Assembly: GCF_049994355.1 (NCBI RefSeq)
Contig: NZ_CP188257.1
Span: forward strand, 1,612,001 to 1,676,000
Direction of reading: 5' to 3'
DNA length: 64,000 nucleotides
Source of the DNA: Angustibacter sp049994355
GTDB lineage: Bacteria > Actinomycetota > Actinomycetes > Actinomycetales > Angustibacteraceae
Of this stretch, positions 42,331 to 50,825 are shown in pieces (the stretch's first letter is position 1; each line of letters starts with the position of its first letter). A program made the translations under genes and the position numbers. The notes beneath the pieces are model-generated. The model was not told the DNA's origin. It searched no databases and was given only the letters and a program-made list of their open reading frames with translations.

Positions 42331-42774
42331 TCAGCCGAGGTTGTCGTTGCACATGAGGTCGCGGGTGAACCGCTCGGACCCTGACTGCACGTCGTCGACG
42401 ATCAGTGACCGGCCGGCGAGGCGGACGTCGTTCAACGCCGCGGTGACCTTGACGAGCCACCCGACGGCGACGTCGTCCGGCACCGGAGAGTTCGAGTCGC
42501 TCTCGTCGAGCTGCACGAGGTAGCCGCGGAACGTCACCATCTGCTCGGCCTGGTCGACGGTCCGGCCTTCGCCGGTCACCACTTGGATCCGGGCTCGGCC
42601 GGTCCATCGGGTGGTGGGCTCAGCGTCGCTGGTGTCGCCTGTGTCGGGGTCGAAGTCGCCCCCGTCCGCGCTCGGTTCGAGGAGCTGCACGGTGGCGTTC
42701 ATCCCGCCGGCCGCTACGACCTGGTGGTGCTTCGACCAGCCCGCCGGGATGACCCGCGTGCTCGGGAAGGGCAC
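42331..42774 (-). CDS. Head-tail joining protein candidate
   Basis: A 147-residue protein starting at GTG (VPFPSTRVIPAGWSKHHQ). Its beta-rich middle (TRWTGRARIQVVTGEGRTVDQAEQMVTFRGYLVQL) resembles stopper proteins of the head-tail interface in siphoviruses. An alternative GTG lies three codons upstream. Assignment is by gene order and strand pattern. Confidence 0.6.
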   Translation of the reverse strand: MPFPSTRVIPAGWSKHHQVVAAGGMNATVQLLEPSADGGDFDPDTGDTSDAEPTTRWTGRARIQVVTGEGRTVDQAEQMVTFRGYLVQLDESDSNSPVPDDVAVGWLVKVTAALNDVRLAGRSLIVDDVQSGSERFTRDLMCNDNLG

Positions 42775-42776
42775 GG

Positions 42777-43136
42777 TCAGCACCAGCTGACGTGCTCGGG
42801 CCCGCACCGCGGCCGGAAGTCGACGACCGTGAACGCGTCGTCGTCCAGCTCGCCCAGCTCGGCGGCCTGCGCGCGCAGTGCGGTCGCGCGGGCGCGGAGC
42901 TCGGCGGACACCTTCGTGCCGTCGGTGGCCAGGTCCTGGGTGCGGATCACCTTGGACACCAGGACCTCGGACACGGCGATCGCCTCGAGGGCGGCCGCTG
43001 CGGCGAGCTTGACGACGCCCGCCTCGAGGGCGAGGAACCCGGCGACCTGGTCGTCGTCGAGGACCTGTTCGTCGGGGTCTTCGGCGACGTCGGCGATCAG
43101 GAGGCGGACCTGCCCGTCGGGGGTCGTGTAGTCCAC
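42777..43136 (-). CDS. Head-tail connector (gp6-like) candidate
   Basis: A 119-residue helical protein from a GTG with GGGAGG five bases upstream (VDYTTPDGQVRLLIADVAEDPDEQVLDDDQVAGFLAL). Its helices (VKLAAAAALEAIAVSEVL, RARATALRAQAAEL) and position fit the adaptor ring that joins the portal to the tail. The upstream in-frame Met at 43223 would run into the capsid terminator region and is rejected. Confidence 0.7.
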   Translation of the reverse strand: MDYTTPDGQVRLLIADVAEDPDEQVLDDDQVAGFLALEAGVVKLAAAAALEAIAVSEVLVSKVIRTQDLATDGTKVSAELRARATALRAQAAELGELDDDAFTVVDFRPRCGPEHVSWC

Positions 43137-43298
43137 CAGGGCCTCCCGGGCGTTGGGGTGGTGTCGGGGACGCAGGACGCGCTGCTGCAGGGGCGGAAAG
43201 GACCGGGCGGTGGACGCCCCCAAGCGGCCTTAACGACCAGCGTTGAATGTCCCGTGCGGTTGCCCGGGGCCGTGTTGACGCCCCCGACACCCACCCCA

Positions 43299-43331
43299 CG
43301 TCACCCAGCCCCGGGGGAGGGCTGGGTGACG
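43299..43331 (-). terminator. Hairpin after the capsid gene
   Basis: CGTCACCCAGCCC (43299-43311) pairs perfectly with GGGCTGGGTGACG (43319-43331), a 13-bp stem with a 7-base loop starting 18 bases after the capsid stop. No U-run follows. It may lower transcription past the abundant capsid message. Confidence 0.75.
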
Positions 43332-43348
43332 GGAGAAGGAGCCGGCGG

Positions 43349-44467
43349 TCAGGAACCGGTGGAGACGAACGTGCCCTCCACGTAGCCCTGAGCCGCGCCG
43401 ACGACGTGCCGCATGCGGTACTCGACGTCGTCGTGCTCGTGGTCGCCCTCGTTGGGGTCGACCGCGCCGCCGCCGGGGCGGACGGACCCGGAGGCCTTCT
43501 GCCGCAGGTCCGGCGTCTCGTGGCCGCGCAGGAACGCGGTGAACACCGACGGCCGCTCCGAGTTCGGGTCGGCCACCAGGAACCACGTGGTCGGCGCCTT
43601 CGCGTCCTTGTTGATGACGGTCAGCCACCGGTTCTCGACGAGCTTCGGCGTGCGGGACAGGCCGTTGCCGTTGATGTCCGTCAGCGTCGAGCCCGAGCCC
43701 GTGCCCGTCTGGGTGCGGACCTGGGTGGTGCTGATGATGTTCTGCGCCGTCAGGAGCAGCGCGGTCGGCACCATCAGGATGGGCGTGCCCACCTCGACCG
43801 GGTTGCCGGCGTCGTCGACCTGGTTGGTGACGATCTGCAGGGCCGCCTCCAGGTTGACGGCGGACAGCGCCGTGGTCTTCGGGGTGCCCAGCCACGAGGC
43901 CGGCCCGGACACGGTGGCCAGGACCGACGTGGTCAGGTAGTCCTCGGTGCGGGTCGCCGCGGTGGCGAGGTCACCGGGGGCCGCCTGGAAGGCGCCCAGG
44001 TCGTCGTTGACGCCCATCTCCCACGACCACGCGATCGCCCGGCCGTACTTGGCGACGAGGATCTGGATCTGGCTGTCGGTGTACGACCCACGCGGGTACG
44101 GCTCGTGCTGAGCCACCCGCTCGAGCAGTGCGTTGCCGCCCAGCAGGTCCACGATGTTCGTGGCCCGGAAGTCCCGGACGGTGGTGCGGCGGGAGTACTG
44201 CTGCCACACCGGCTGCGCGGCGGCGTACCGCTGCGCCAGGGACCGGGACAGGACGTCGCCGAACACGTAGGAGAAGTCCGAGGTGGACATCGCCTCCGCG
44301 AGGACGGTGAGTGCGTTGCGGTTGCCGGACGCAGCGAGCGCGAACAGCTGCGTCGCCTCGGCGACGGCCTTGCGGTGCGCGGGGGAGCCGCCGGGCCGCG
44401 ACAGCGCGGTCCGCTCGGCAACCGCCGCGGCCACGTCGGCCGCGCCACGGAGCAGGGTCTGGGTCAC
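43349..44467 (-). CDS. Major capsid protein
   Basis: This 372-residue protein resembles Mu gpT-type/HK97-fold capsid proteins: SDFSYVFGDVLSRSLAQRYAAAQPVWQQY near the N-terminus, then PYPRGSYTDSQIQILVAKYGRAIAWSWEMGVNDD, PILMVPTALLLTAQNII and ENRWLTVINKDAKAPTTWFLVAD. It follows the protease/scaffold and DUF2190 decoration genes, the normal order. The C-terminus contains EHDDVEYRMRHVVGAA, a typical end strand. Confidence 0.88.
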   Translation of the reverse strand: MTQTLLRGAADVAAAVAERTALSRPGGSPAHRKAVAEATQLFALAASGNRNALTVLAEAMSTSDFSYVFGDVLSRSLAQRYAAAQPVWQQYSRRTTVRDFRATNIVDLLGGNALLERVAQHEPYPRGSYTDSQIQILVAKYGRAIAWSWEMGVNDDLGAFQAAPGDLATAATRTEDYLTTSVLATVSGPASWLGTPKTTALSAVNLEAALQIVTNQVDDAGNPVEVGTPILMVPTALLLTAQNIISTTQVRTQTGTGSGSTLTDINGNGLSRTPKLVENRWLTVINKDAKAPTTWFLVADPNSERPSVFTAFLRGHETPDLRQKASGSVRPGGGAVDPNEGDHEHDDVEYRMRHVVGAAQGYVEGTFVSTGS

Positions 44468-44477
44468 GGTGGCCTCC

Positions 44478-44828
44478 TCAGACCTGTGCGATCTCGACGA
44501 GGACGTCCGCGGCTGCGGAGCCCTTGGCCTCGAGGCAGTACCCGAAGATCGGGTTCGCCGCCGAGTTGTCCGTGGTCGTGATGACCCCGGTCGCGGTGAT
44601 GATGTACACCGGCTGGCCCACCGACCGCGTCGTGGTGGTGATCACGTTCACGGTGAACGCGCCGTCCAGGGCGACGGTGGCCTCACCGGAGGCGTTGCCG
44701 TCGACGCCGCGGCCGGTCAGGCAGACCCCGACGAGGGAGCCGACGTTGACCGGGGAGCCGGACACGCAGTACGACGGGACCGCGATGGCGCGGGACCTGG
44801 TGTACGCGAACTTGTTGTTCTTGGCCAT
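44478..44828 (-). CDS. Capsid decoration protein (DUF2190-like)
   Basis: A 116-residue beta-rich protein (VPSYCVSGSPVNVGSLVGVCLTGR, TVALDGAFTVNVITTTTRSVGQPVYII, NPIFGYCLEAKG). The repeated small strands and the place between protease and capsid genes match DUF2190 proteins, which stabilise the outside of the shell. It ends ten bases before the capsid start. Confidence 0.8.
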   Translation of the reverse strand: MAKNNKFAYTRSRAIAVPSYCVSGSPVNVGSLVGVCLTGRGVDGNASGEATVALDGAFTVNVITTTTRSVGQPVYIITATGVITTTDNSAANPIFGYCLEAKGSAAADVLVEIAQV

Positions 44829-44831
44829 GGC

Positions 44832-45275
44832 TCAGCCCTCCTTCACGGTGTTGCCGAAGGCGCCGGCGATGAGCTTGTCGAGGTCGGCCTCGCTCAGCTC
44901 GCCCTCGCCGTCGGCACCGGTGGTCTGGCCGAAGCTGCGGACGGTCCCCGCACCGCGGGACTCCTTCTGCTTGGCGATGGCCTCGTCTGCGCGGGTGCGC
45001 AGCGCGGCCTCGTCGACGCGACCGTCCTCGGCCAGCGGGGCGTTGGCGGCCAGGCCGGCGAGCTCCAGGTCGTTCAGCTGGAGTTCGGCGCCGTCGGCGG
45101 CCTCGCGGACGACGCGCGCGGCGGCGTCCGTGTTGAGCTGGACGCGGGCCTCCGCCAGCTCGCGCTGTGCGTCGTCTCGCTCCGTCCTGGCTGCGTCGCG
45201 CTCGGAGATGAGCGTCTGCACCCGGCCGGCGTCCTCCTCGAGCTGGCGCAGTCGCGCCTCCTCGATCTGGGGCAT
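44832..45275 (-). CDS. Nested scaffold protein (in-frame internal start)
   Basis: GAGGAGG (45281-45287) lies five bases before an in-frame ATG at 45275 (MPQIEEARLRQLEEDAGRVQ), giving a 147-residue scaffold identical to the protease C-terminus. Lambda gpC/Nu3 uses the same arrangement. The strong ribosome-binding site inside a coding region is the evidence; expression is not shown. Confidence 0.6.
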   Translation of the reverse strand: MPQIEEARLRQLEEDAGRVQTLISERDAARTERDDAQRELAEARVQLNTDAAARVVREAADGAELQLNDLELAGLAANAPLAEDGRVDEAALRTRADEAIAKQKESRGAGTVRSFGQTTGADGEGELSEADLDKLIAGAFGNTVKEG

Positions 45276-46106
45276 GGTGTCCTCCTCGGACTCCTGGGTG
45301 GTGGTGGACTGCCCAGCCGGGTCGACTGGGACGTATTCGGTGTGGACGCGGACCTCGACCGGGTCGTCGTCCGACAGGACAGCGGTGCCGGCGGCGTCGA
45401 GCTCGTAGGCCAGCTGGTAGCAGGCGTCCTCGGTTTCGGTCTGCAGCTCGAACCAGACCTGGGCGTCGTCGAAGTCGCGGACCCACACCCACGTCTTGTC
45501 GCCGGTGAACCGCTCACGAAGCGCCGAGCCGAGGGCCTCGCGGGTGTCGTTCGCGGTGGCCTCGCGGACGCCGCGGGCCACAGCGCGCTGGACGACGCGG
45601 GTGGGTCGGGCGGACTCCAGGACCTCGAAGGTGCCGCCGCGGCCGGCGTGGGTGACGAAGTCCACCGAGATGCCCTCGGTGAGCTTGTCGACGATGGGCA
45701 TCTTGCGGCCCTCGATCTCACCTTCGGAGACGACGGCGCCGGCGCGGATGGACATGCCGATCGAGCCGGCCATCTCGGTCAGGTGCTTGTGGTGGGGGAA
45801 CACCTGCGCCTCGGCGACCAGGCCCGTGCCGTCCCAGCGGGCGTCCTCGGTGAGGACGGCGGCGAGGTCGTCGATGGACCGTTCGGGGCGGTCGAACATC
45901 TCGGACTCGGAGGGGTGGTTGACGTAGCAGTGGGTGCCGGCGGGCCAGACCTTGCTGGTCGCTGCCTCTTGGAGGACCTCGGCGGCGTAGTAGCCGCTGC
46001 TGCCCACGCCTGGGGTGATCAAGGTGACGAGGAGGCGGCCCTTGGTCTCGGCGGCGATGGCCGACCCGGCCTTGATGGCCTCGGTGAGCACGGTGGTGTT
46101 GCCCAC
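44832..46106 (-). CDS. Capsid maturation protease with C-terminal scaffold
   Basis: A 424-residue protein. The N-terminal 250 residues look like a prohead protease of the U35/S78 type (KGRLLVTLITPGVGSSGYY, YVNHPSESEMFDRPERSIDDLAAVL, GSIGMSIRAGAVV, VDFVTHAGRGGTFEVLESA). The remainder is a charged coiled coil and helical tail (EEARLRQLEEDAGRVQTLISERDAARTERDD), a scaffold. AAGGAGG lies seven bases before the GTG at 46106. An internal ATG at 45275 with its own ribosome-binding site would make the scaffold alone. Catalytic residues cannot be assigned with certainty. Confidence 0.8.
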   Translation of the reverse strand: MGNTTVLTEAIKAGSAIAAETKGRLLVTLITPGVGSSGYYAAEVLQEAATSKVWPAGTHCYVNHPSESEMFDRPERSIDDLAAVLTEDARWDGTGLVAEAQVFPHHKHLTEMAGSIGMSIRAGAVVSEGEIEGRKMPIVDKLTEGISVDFVTHAGRGGTFEVLESARPTRVVQRAVARGVREATANDTREALGSALRERFTGDKTWVWVRDFDDAQVWFELQTETEDACYQLAYELDAAGTAVLSDDDPVEVRVHTEYVPVDPAGQSTTTQESEEDTMPQIEEARLRQLEEDAGRVQTLISERDAARTERDDAQRELAEARVQLNTDAAARVVREAADGAELQLNDLELAGLAANAPLAEDGRVDEAALRTRADEAIAKQKESRGAGTVRSFGQTTGADGEGELSEADLDKLIAGAFGNTVKEG

Positions 46107-46125
46107 TTGGTGCCTCCTTGCTGCG

Positions 46126-46131
46126 TAGGCT
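46126..46131 (+). promoter_or_regulatory. -10 element TAGGCT for the plus-strand gene at 46138
   Basis: TAGGCT, six bases, then GTG: the same leaderless layout as at 3363, 8324, 17751 and 22387. It points against the late operon. Confidence 0.5.
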
Positions 46132-46137
46132 GGTCTG

Positions 46138-46341
46138 GTGGGAATGGACGACGGCAACGAAGGCGCACGCGACGGCGAGTGCCCGGAGCATGTTTGGCGC
46201 GTCGCCGAGGTCGTCTTCAACGACACCGGCGCCTACGCCGAGGTCACCTGCGGACGCTGCGGCGCCGTCCGCCTCGACCAGCCCGGCATCGGGGCGCTCG
46301 AGGCAGCGAAGAGGGTCAGGCAGCCGCCGACGTCGGGGTAG
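46138..46341 (+). CDS. Small zinc-ribbon-like protein on the opposite strand
   Basis: A 67-residue protein with ECPEHVWRVAEVVFNDTGAY and VTCGRCGAVRLDQPG. Three cysteines and a histidine form a likely metal site; close relatives are frequent as small genes in actinophages. It sits between the protease and MuF genes, opposite to both, and overlaps the 3' end of MuF by 26 bases. A promoter-like TAGGCT lies six bases before the GTG. Likely an independently expressed moron. Function unknown. Confidence 0.65.
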   Translation: MGMDDGNEGARDGECPEHVWRVAEVVFNDTGAYAEVTCGRCGAVRLDQPGIGALEAAKRVRQPPTSG

Positions 46342-47386
46342 CCGGCAGGTCCTTGACCGGGGTCGGCGCGAACGAGTCCCGCCACCCGTCCGTCGACCGC
46401 CGCTGCGACAGGTCGGCCCAGGACACCTGCCCGGACTGCAGGAGCTCCAGGCGCTGCGGGCCCATCACCGCCAGCTGGTCGCCGTCGGACAGGGCGGCGA
46501 ACCGTGCCTGGCCGTCGGGGACGAGCGAGGGCGGCTCGGCGATGTTGAACCCGAGCTGCGACCACGGCTTCGTGATCGGCAGGCGCGCGCACCGGCCCTG
46601 CTGGTGGTCGTTCGGCCCGTCCTCGTCGACCGGGTGCTCGGAGCCGTGCTGCGCCCAGCAGGAAGGGCAGGTCCGCTTGTCGAGCTGCGCGACCCACTGC
46701 CATCCGCCGAGGACCGCGGTGTTGGCGCGTTCCCAGGACGCGCCGCCGGCGCGGTGGGCGTCGAGGATCTCGGTGCGGGCGATGACGTTGGCGCGGGTCA
46801 GGCCGCCGTCGAACGCGCCCTTGACCTGCTCGACCATGGCGGCCGCGGCGTCGCGGGGGTTCGCGCCGACCAGGACGCCGCGGATCAGCTGGTCGTACAT
46901 CGCCGACACGGCGTCCGCGGACAGCGGCCGGGTGAGGGCTTCGATGCGCTGGCTGGTGCGGTGCACGATGGCCTCGACCTGGCGGGCATTGACCACGTTG
47001 AACGCTGCCTGCATGTCCGTGCGGACAGCGCCTGGCAGCTGTGACCCGACCAGGTCCGGCCGGCCGGCCAGGGCGGCGTGCAGGGCGTCGCCGGCGGACT
47101 GTATGACGGTGAACCCGACGGTGCGGGATGCGTCGTTCAGCAGTGCGCGGGTGACGGTGAGGGCGCGTTGGGCGCGGTCCTCGCGGGCGATCTGCGTGCG
47201 GGTCGGCCACTTCCCGTCGTCGCGGACCAGTGCGAGGGCGAGTGCGGCGTCTTCCCATTCGCGTACGGCTACGTTCCAGGCGCGGGCCCACGAGTAGGCG
47301 GCCTGCTGGGTGGCGGCGTCGACGGTCTGGCCCAGGATGATGCGGAGCTGGCCGAGGAGGCGGAGCGTCTCGCGGCGCGCGGCCAT
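46316..47386 (-). CDS. MuF-like minor head protein
   Basis: A 356-residue protein. The C-terminal half carries the MuF signature: ARTEILDAHRAGGASWERAN, WQWVAQLDKRTCPSCWAQHGSEHPVDEDGPNDHQQGRCARLP with conserved Cys and His. The N-terminus is helical. MuF proteins bind inside the head near the portal. The start overlaps the stop of the small gene upstream. Confidence 0.85.
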   Translation of the reverse strand: MAARRETLRLLGQLRIILGQTVDAATQQAAYSWARAWNVAVREWEDAALALALVRDDGKWPTRTQIAREDRAQRALTVTRALLNDASRTVGFTVIQSAGDALHAALAGRPDLVGSQLPGAVRTDMQAAFNVVNARQVEAIVHRTSQRIEALTRPLSADAVSAMYDQLIRGVLVGANPRDAAAAMVEQVKGAFDGGLTRANVIARTEILDAHRAGGASWERANTAVLGGWQWVAQLDKRTCPSCWAQHGSEHPVDEDGPNDHQQGRCARLPITKPWSQLGFNIAEPPSLVPDGQARFAALSDGDQLAVMGPQRLELLQSGQVSWADLSQRRSTDGWRDSFAPTPVKDLPATPTSAAA

Positions 47387-47598
47387 CAGTCGGTCCAGAC
47401 GATGCGAGTCGCTCCGCCGTGGCCGTGGATGGCCTCGACGTCAGCCATGGAATCCCAGCTGCAGGTCTGCGCGATCGTCCCGCGCCACCTGGTGGCGACC
47501 CGGCCGTCGGGGAATTCGATGCCGTCGGCGACAACGCCTGTGCCGGAGATCCCGGAGACATCGACGTCGCGGTGGAGCTCGAACCGTCGGCCAGCCAT
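47386..47598 (-). CDS. Small phage protein between portal and MuF genes
   Basis: A 70-residue protein (MAGRRFELHRDVDVSGISGTGVVADGIEFPDGRVATRWRG, ending HGHGGATRIVWTD). The R-W-x-G-T...W-x-S...HGH-G-A-T pattern recurs in actinophage and actinobacterial proteins. It lies one base after the portal stop. Function unknown. Confidence 0.7.
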   Translation of the reverse strand: MAGRRFELHRDVDVSGISGTGVVADGIEFPDGRVATRWRGTIAQTCSWDSMADVEAIHGHGGATRIVWTD

Positions 47599-47599
47599 C

Positions 47600-49285
47600 T
47601 CAGGCTACCGGCGGGACTGGCGCAGGCGCCGCAGGGTTGTCGGCCGGGACGTCGCCCGCCTTGACCGCATCCAACGCCGCCTGTGCTGCGGCCTGCGCGT
47701 CACCCAACGCCTGCGAGCGCTGCGGGTCGATCCAGTTGCCCGCGTCATCCGTCAGCTCATCCAGCAGCGAGTCGATGTCGTCCACACCCAGGGCCTGCAG
47801 CAGCAGCCGCACCGTGGTCAGCGGCGGCATCTTCCCAGTGCCTTCCGCCTCCGTGATGGCCTGCACCCGAGCCAGCGGGTCGATCTTGTCCAGCGGCGGG
47901 AACTCCACCGTCACCGTCGCGTCCACATCACCCGTGAGGGTGACGACCTCGCGGCCGAACTCGTCCCGCCCGATGGCGCCCTTCAACGCGCCGGCGGGAG
48001 CGCGGACGGACTCGGCGATCACGTAGCCGGTGACCCGCCGGTACACCTCGGCCCACCGCTGCCGGCGTGCCTCCATCGACAGGCGCTGAGGCTCGTCCAG
48101 CGTCTCCGCCGTCGCCCGCGCACCCGTGACACCCGGGTCGCCGAGAAGCATCGTCACAGGCAGGTCCAGGCCGGCGGCCACCAGCGCGGCCAGGGGTCGA
48201 CCGGACTCGGAGTCGATCGTGGCGCCCGTCTTCGGGATCGCCTCGAGCTGGTAGGAGTCGGTGGCCGACAGCGACGCGCCAGCCCCGGACTCTGTGCCGA
48301 ACGCGGCGTTCCCGGCGGCCTGGGTACGGTCACGCAGCTCCTGCGCGGCCTTCGTCGCCCTCGTCTTGCCCTTCGAGCTGACGCGCCACGCGAACTGCGA
48401 CAGGGCCTTCACCAGCTGGGCCCAGTCGGCCATGAACTCGCGGTAGGCCCGCGCCCACGGCAGGGCCGTGTACACGTCGCCGATGCCGAACGACCAGTCG
48501 TTCAACCGGTTCACCGACACGAGCAGCACGGGCGTGTCCCAGCGGACCTCGACGCTGTTGATCGTGCCGCGCTTCGTGGCCGGCCGGTACCCCAGCGCCG
48601 GGTAGTAGGCGCGCTGCTCGACGTCCCGGGTGCTCGTGCCGGTCAGGTCGGTGACGACCTGCCGGGACGTCCAGCGCCGCTCGTAGAACCACGGCTCGTC
48701 CTTGTCGTCCGGGTTGCAGATCACATCCTCGATCTCGTCGAACGAGATCGTCCGCACCTGCACCCGCCCAGTGCGGGGCTTGGTGAAGAACGCGATGCCC
48801 AGGTTCCCGTCCGTGGCGAGCGCGCGTTCGTTCTCCTCGTGGGCCTGCTCGCCGGTGAACGCGGCCCGGTTGCCCTCGTCGTCCAGGAACTCCTGGATGA
48901 CGGCGTTCACGTCCTGCTTGGCGCCTTCGCCGGAGCGGGCGGCGACCTGCACGCCGTCGCCCCACACGTAGGCGATGCGCAGCGCGACACCACGGCGGAT
49001 GAGGGTGTTGGTGACGGCCATGACGCGGCCCACGTGCGCGGCGGACTTCAAGCCGGCGCGGGAGAACACCACCGCCGAGCGTGCGGTCAGTTCCACCCAG
49101 CCGCGGTCCTCGAGGGCGAGCTCGGCGTCGGCGAGGGACTCGGTGAGGAGGAGGTTGGTGTCCTGCTCGCGGCGCAGTTGCTCGGACAGCTCGTCGATGA
49201 CGGGGTTCCCGGACTCGGTGATGTGCGGGTCGAACGTCGGTGTGGTCCAGCCTTCACCGGTGCGGAGGCCACGCATGAGACCCAT
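47600..49285 (-). CDS. Portal protein
   Basis: This 561-residue protein forms the dodecameric ring through which DNA enters. It has a long helical stem region and typical blocks: RAYREFMADWAQLVKALSQFAWRVSSKGK, LAALVAAGLDLPVTMLLGDPGVTGARATAETLDEPQRLSMEARRQ-like and DEIEDVICNPDDKDEPWFYERRW. It lies between the large terminase and head genes. A Pro/Ala-rich tail closes it. Confidence 0.9.
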   Translation of the reverse strand: MGLMRGLRTGEGWTTPTFDPHITESGNPVIDELSEQLRREQDTNLLLTESLADAELALEDRGWVELTARSAVVFSRAGLKSAAHVGRVMAVTNTLIRRGVALRIAYVWGDGVQVAARSGEGAKQDVNAVIQEFLDDEGNRAAFTGEQAHEENERALATDGNLGIAFFTKPRTGRVQVRTISFDEIEDVICNPDDKDEPWFYERRWTSRQVVTDLTGTSTRDVEQRAYYPALGYRPATKRGTINSVEVRWDTPVLLVSVNRLNDWSFGIGDVYTALPWARAYREFMADWAQLVKALSQFAWRVSSKGKTRATKAAQELRDRTQAAGNAAFGTESGAGASLSATDSYQLEAIPKTGATIDSESGRPLAALVAAGLDLPVTMLLGDPGVTGARATAETLDEPQRLSMEARRQRWAEVYRRVTGYVIAESVRAPAGALKGAIGRDEFGREVVTLTGDVDATVTVEFPPLDKIDPLARVQAITEAEGTGKMPPLTTVRLLLQALGVDDIDSLLDELTDDAGNWIDPQRSQALGDAQAAAQAALDAVKAGDVPADNPAAPAPVPPVA

Positions 49286-49301
49286 CGCGTCGACCTCCCT
49301 C

Positions 49302-50825
49302 TCAGCCCATCGCGGTCAGGTAGCTGGTGGCGTGGTCGAAGTCGTCGTCCAGGACGTCGCCCGTCCCGAACGTCTCCCCGGACGCCAGCGGCACGAGGAC
49401 CAGCCGGGTCAGTGCCTGGGAGAGCGCGTCGACCTGGTCGTCGTGTGCGCCGTTCGGGAACGCCGCGGCTTCCTCGACCAGATCACCGACCCACGGCGCG
49501 ATCTCAGGATCGGGGAGGTGCACGTTCGCGGCCTCCACCAACGGCGTCACAGCCGAGGCGCGGGCCACCTTCGACCCGTGCGGCTCCTCCGCGACGATCC
49601 CGGGGACCTGCCGGCCGAGCGCGGAGATGACCGCCGGCCCGTTCGCCTTGTCCTCCACCAGCTTCAACAGCGCTTGCGGCCAGCGGGCCGTCAACGTCTT
49701 GAACGCGGCGCAGGTCGCGGTGAACGACATCCGGTCGCGGACCTGGTCCAGCAGCCAGCAGTCGATGCCACGGCGCAACCAGACCTGCCCGACAACGTAG
49801 TCGGTGCCGGCGGTGTCCTTGAACGTCATGTCCCACGACTGCATGACCTCGTCACCGTCGTGGAGGCCGACGACGATGCGGGCACCGTCTTCGCGTTCCA
49901 CCCACTGCGGGACGTCGTAGAAGTCCCAGCCGTCGCGGGGGAACAGGCCCCCGCCGTCGGGCGTCGGGCTGCCCTGGTAGAGCGCCGACCAGGTGCGTGC
50001 CCCGGAGCGGACCTTGATGGCCGCCCACTGCGCCAAGGTGCGGCCGCGCGCGGACTCCATGAACTCGCCGACCTCACGGTCCAACGGGTCCGTCTCACCC
50101 TTGGCCGGGTCGTGGTCGGCCTGCGCGGGGATGCTCAACACCTTCCACAGGTGCCCGTCCTCCGCCGCCAGCAGGCGAGCAGCGAGGTCGTCGTGGTGCC
50201 ACCTGGTCAGAATCAGCACGACCGGTGCGCCCGGCGCGAGACGGGTGGAGGCGACGTCCGTCCACCAGTCCCAGACACGGTCCCGGTACACCTTCGAGTC
50301 GGCCTGCTCGCGATCCTTGATCGGGTCGTCGATGATCAGCAGGTCCACCGGCCGGCCGGTCAGGGCGCCGCCGATGCCGGCCGCGTACACGCCGCCGTCG
50401 TGGCCGCCGAGCTGCCACTCGTGCTGGGCGGCCAGGTCGTCACGGACCCGCAAGCTCAGGTGGTCGGCGTGGGTGGTGATGTCGTCGCGGATCGCGCGGC
50501 CCCACCGTCGGGCGACACCGAGCTCGTAGGAGCAGATCGCGATGCGGGTGTCCTGGTTCTGGGTGAGCAGCCACAGCGGGAACCGCCGCGACGCCCGCTG
50601 GGACTTGCCCTCCTGCGGCGGCATGCAGATGATCAGCCGGCCGTCGGGGGTGTCAGCGACGTCGACGAGTGCGGCGTCGATGAGGTCGAGCGCCGCGGTC
50701 TGGACGGTGCGCGGGTCAAGGTCGACGGCGAGGGCGCCTGGGGTAGCCCAGCGCCGGCGGGCGGGTTCGAACTGGCGGGCGGCGTGCTCAGCCCACGACA
50801 CGTCCGCGGCGTCCGGGCGGGCCAT
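49302..50825 (-). CDS. terL: Terminase large subunit
   Basis: A 507-residue packaging motor. The ATPase part has the P-loop MPPQEGKSQ, Walker B LLIIDDPIKD and the coupling motif LILTRWHHDD. The C-terminal RNase H-like nuclease has SWDMTFKDTAGTDYVVGQVW, VEDKANGPA and NGAHDDQVDALSQAL. The ATG at 50825 overlaps the stop of the 58-aa gene upstream (TGATG); the earlier in-frame Met at 50909 lies inside that gene. It pairs with the small terminase at 53074-53670. Confidence 0.95.
   Translation of the reverse strand: MARPDAADVSWAEHAARQFEPARRRWATPGALAVDLDPRTVQTAALDLIDAALVDVADTPDGRLIICMPPQEGKSQRASRRFPLWLLTQNQDTRIAICSYELGVARRWGRAIRDDITTHADHLSLRVRDDLAAQHEWQLGGHDGGVYAAGIGGALTGRPVDLLIIDDPIKDREQADSKVYRDRVWDWWTDVASTRLAPGAPVVLILTRWHHDDLAARLLAAEDGHLWKVLSIPAQADHDPAKGETDPLDREVGEFMESARGRTLAQWAAIKVRSGARTWSALYQGSPTPDGGGLFPRDGWDFYDVPQWVEREDGARIVVGLHDGDEVMQSWDMTFKDTAGTDYVVGQVWLRRGIDCWLLDQVRDRMSFTATCAAFKTLTARWPQALLKLVEDKANGPAVISALGRQVPGIVAEEPHGSKVARASAVTPLVEAANVHLPDPEIAPWVGDLVEEAAAFPNGAHDDQVDALSQALTRLVLVPLASGETFGTGDVLDDDFDHATSYLTAMG

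Noticed and set aside
44283..49630. Two plus-strand frames of 850-1004 codons opposite capsid, protease, MuF and portal genes
   Set aside because: Antisense shadows; low-complexity Gly/Val/Arg proteins with no ribosome-binding sites, while the minus strand has recognisable phage proteins with overlapping stops and starts.
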